From positions 1 through 64,000 of the forward strand of contig NZ_FNFH01000006.1 in NCBI RefSeq assembly GCF_900100355.1: a stretch of 64,000 nucleotides of DNA, written 5' to 3'. Made by a program: the position numbers and the translations under genes. Position 1 is the stretch's first letter; every line of letters starts with the position of its first letter. This document shows positions 62,512-64,000 of this stretch, piece by piece. This DNA comes from Microbulbifer yueqingensis (GTDB taxonomy: Bacteria; Pseudomonadota; Gammaproteobacteria; Pseudomonadales; Cellvibrionaceae). The notes below the pieces were generated by a model, which was not told the DNA's origin, searched no databases, and was given only the letters and a program-made list of their open reading frames with translations.

Positions 62512-63768
62512 ATGCGCAATATATTTGACCAATACAGTCAGCCGGAAAACCGGCTTACCCACGCGGTATTAACCGCGTTGGATCAGGACCATATTCTGCT
62601 GAAGTCCTTTTTCTCCCTGATAGGAATAAACCCGCCCTGCCGTGTATCTCAGCTCGAAATTGAAGAGCAAACGATCGTTGGGCAACCTGAGGAAGCAGAA
62701 TCAGAGTCCGACCGCAAGGGCATCCCTGATGGCTGGATACATAACGGAGAAGACTGGTGTTTGCTGATTGAGAGCAAGATCACCAGCAGGCTGGCCAGTG
62801 ATCAGTTAAAAAGACACCGAAGAACGGCGGAGCGTTGCGGGTTTGAAAAGATATACGTGCTTGCAATCGAATCTGTCCCGGTAGAAACATTTAGTTCCGA
62901 AAATATATATCGTTTACGCTGGAGCGATATTTACCAGCTATTGATTCGCCGCAACGACTCGCCTTGGGCGAGCATGGCTGCGGAGTATTTCGTGATTGCA
63001 GAGCAGAAGTTTTCGGAGATGGGCTATTTGAAAGAGGGGAACCTTACCGTGTTTACCGGCATTCCATTTGATGAAGACCGGCCCTTTAACTACCTTGAGG
63101 CTAAGCGAATTCTTAAACTCATTATGGATGAGCTGCGTGAAGACCTCGCGTTTTGCCGGGATGCCCGAATTAACCCCGACCTGCCAGGGAGAGGAGCGAT
63201 TACTGGCTCTAAGGGAAGTGCAGTATGGGACTTCCTGGCGCACGAAGATGCAGTTGAAGGCGAAAATTTCACCAAAACTCCGCATTTCACCGTTGGAATC
63301 AACCACCAGCGCTTGAATGTGAGTATTACTATCCCCCACAGGATAAAAGCCCAATACAAGAGTGCTTTAAAGAGTCTTACTTACGATGAGTTCTACGACA
63401 TTGTCGCTGAGGTCGCTGGCAATATGGTGCCACTTGCCACTGGCGATCCCGGCTTTAGCCCCTGGTGCATTGCTGTACAGCGGCGCTACCCGAGCCAGAG
63501 ATCGGTACCGATACATGATGCCGTTCTGGAATTCGACCTTAGGACGGCAATACCCAACAAATCCGCCAAAGTTAAGCCCCAGGAGCAATGGTTAAATGCC
63601 GTTTACGAGGCATATATCAATAAACGCTCAAACTATCAGATTCAGATTGGCGCGGGGATATACTTCAGCCGTTCCAATAAGGTAAAAAGCAAAGCCGTAC
63701 TCGCGACAATTAAAGAGACCTTTGTCGCATGCAGACCATTCCTCGACGCGCTCGAAGACTGGATTTAA
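62512..63768 (+). CDS. PD-(D/E)XK nuclease-like protein
   Basis: A 418-residue protein. Residues 1-110 resemble the PD-(D/E)XK nuclease fold: PENRLTHAVLTAL at the start, then IPDGWI (D73) and LLIESKI (E87-x-K89), which is the D...E-x-K active site. The remaining 300 residues are mixed alpha/beta of unknown type. Such standalone nucleases occur in phage-defence loci, but no partner gene is seen. The gene is AT-richer than the chromosome around it, suggesting transfer. Another start could lie slightly downstream. Nuclease activity is inferred from motif. Confidence 0.72.
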   Translation: MRNIFDQYSQPENRLTHAVLTALDQDHILLKSFFSLIGINPPCRVSQLEIEEQTIVGQPEEAESESDRKGIPDGWIHNGEDWCLLIESKITSRLASDQLKRHRRTAERCGFEKIYVLAIESVPVETFSSENIYRLRWSDIYQLLIRRNDSPWASMAAEYFVIAEQKFSEMGYLKEGNLTVFTGIPFDEDRPFNYLEAKRILKLIMDELREDLAFCRDARINPDLPGRGAITGSKGSAVWDFLAHEDAVEGENFTKTPHFTVGINHQRLNVSITIPHRIKAQYKSALKSLTYDEFYDIVAEVAGNMVPLATGDPGFSPWCIAVQRRYPSQRSVPIHDAVLEFDLRTAIPNKSAKVKPQEQWLNAVYEAYINKRSNYQIQIGAGIYFSRSNKVKSKAVLATIKETFVACRPFLDALEDWI

Positions 63769-63876
63769 GACCGGGAGCTTGAATTATTCGGCTGTATAAT
63801 CGCGCTTACGCCAGGTGATCAAAGGCGAAGGGATATCTGGCAGGTTAGAGCGATGAAGGATGTGCTAACGATAGAG

Positions 63877-63895
63877 GGCCGCCAGTACGGCGGCC
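63877..63895 (-). terminator. hairpin, possible terminator of the right-edge gene
   Basis: GGCCGCC and GGCGGCC pair around AGTAC, 17 bases after the partial CDS stop. On the minus strand CTCTAT follows, so the T-run is weak. Confidence 0.5.
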
Positions 63896-63912
63896 CCGGG
63901 GTTAGGTGGCGC

Positions 63913-64000
63913 TTACTTCCAGAACTGCCACCACTTCTTGCTGTTCTCCTCTCGGGCCGCCTGGCCCTGCTCGGAGCCCTTGCTCAGCTCCTTGCGCTCC
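63913..64000 (-). CDS. partial CDS, C-terminal end
   Basis: A frame runs in from the right edge and stops with TAA (63913-63915). The 28 readable residues are hydrophilic and end NSKKWWQFWK, an aromatic-basic tail seen at the ends of several inner-membrane or envelope proteins. A hairpin follows the stop. Too little is present to name the protein. Confidence 0.55.
   Translation of the reverse strand, partial: ERKELSKGSEQGQAAREENSKKWWQFWK

Overview
The window is a chromosomal segment from a high-GC Gram-negative gammaproteobacterium. The secreted beta-glucanase set, the TonB receptor with flavin halogenases, and an E. coli-like yrfG-hslR-hslO-pckA neighbourhood suggest a marine polysaccharide degrader of the Cellvibrionales (Microbulbifer-like). 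That placement is an inference from gene content, not from a marker gene.

Layout. (1) 1-2610: the end of an integron gene-cassette array, visibly AT-richer than the rest, with one partial and five complete small ORFs on the plus strand separated by five attC sites; no integrase lies in the window. A second acetyltransferase and a DUF695 secreted protein follow (to 3706). (2) 3.9-9.6 kb: small membrane proteins, a thiol peroxidase, a SASA-type esterase, a DUF4239 protein, an AI-2E-family permease and two tandem anchored M15 peptidase paralogues. (3) 9.8-15.8 kb, minus strand: pckA, hslO, a DUF4124 protein, a trypsin-like PDZ protease, hslR and yrfG. (4) 15.8-19.9 kb: YhhN membrane protein, cysteine synthase, cysQ, a small coiled-coil protein, a lone HicB-like protein and an outer-membrane protein. 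(5) 19.9-27.5 kb, minus strand: a tightly overlapping operon DUF975-like membrane protein, RDD, SpoIIM-like, DUF4129, DUF4350, MoxR, DUF58. (6) 27.7-32 kb: DUF2939, DUF2237, nitrilase-like, DJ-1/YajL, a PAS-LuxR regulator and a DUF1810 protein.

(7) 32.4-60.2 kb is a beta-glucan (laminarin-type) utilisation region. It holds a TonB-dependent receptor, two tryptophan-halogenase-family flavoproteins with a JmjC-like cupin between them, two paralogous glucose/galactose symporters either side of a LytS/LytTR two-component pair, glucokinase, two lipoprotein GH3 beta-glucosidases, a lipoprotein GH16, a DUF4440 protein, a secreted amidohydrolase, and two tandem ~720-residue multidomain GH16 enzymes. 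Together these could carry out extracellular cleavage (GH16), outer-membrane uptake (receptor), periplasmic trimming to glucose (GH3), inner-membrane import and phosphorylation. The role of the halogenases is open. The 52.2-57.8 kb part carries many short palindromic (REP-like) repeats.

(8) 60.5-64 kb: an unrecognised secreted protein, a VOC protein, an AT-richer PD-(D/E)XK nuclease-like gene, and the 3' end of a gene running in from the right.

The most unusual elements are the cassette array with long attC sites whose stems differ in sequence but not in form, the double halogenase/cupin set inside a sugar-uptake locus, and a promoter element shared by the two GH16 paralogues.
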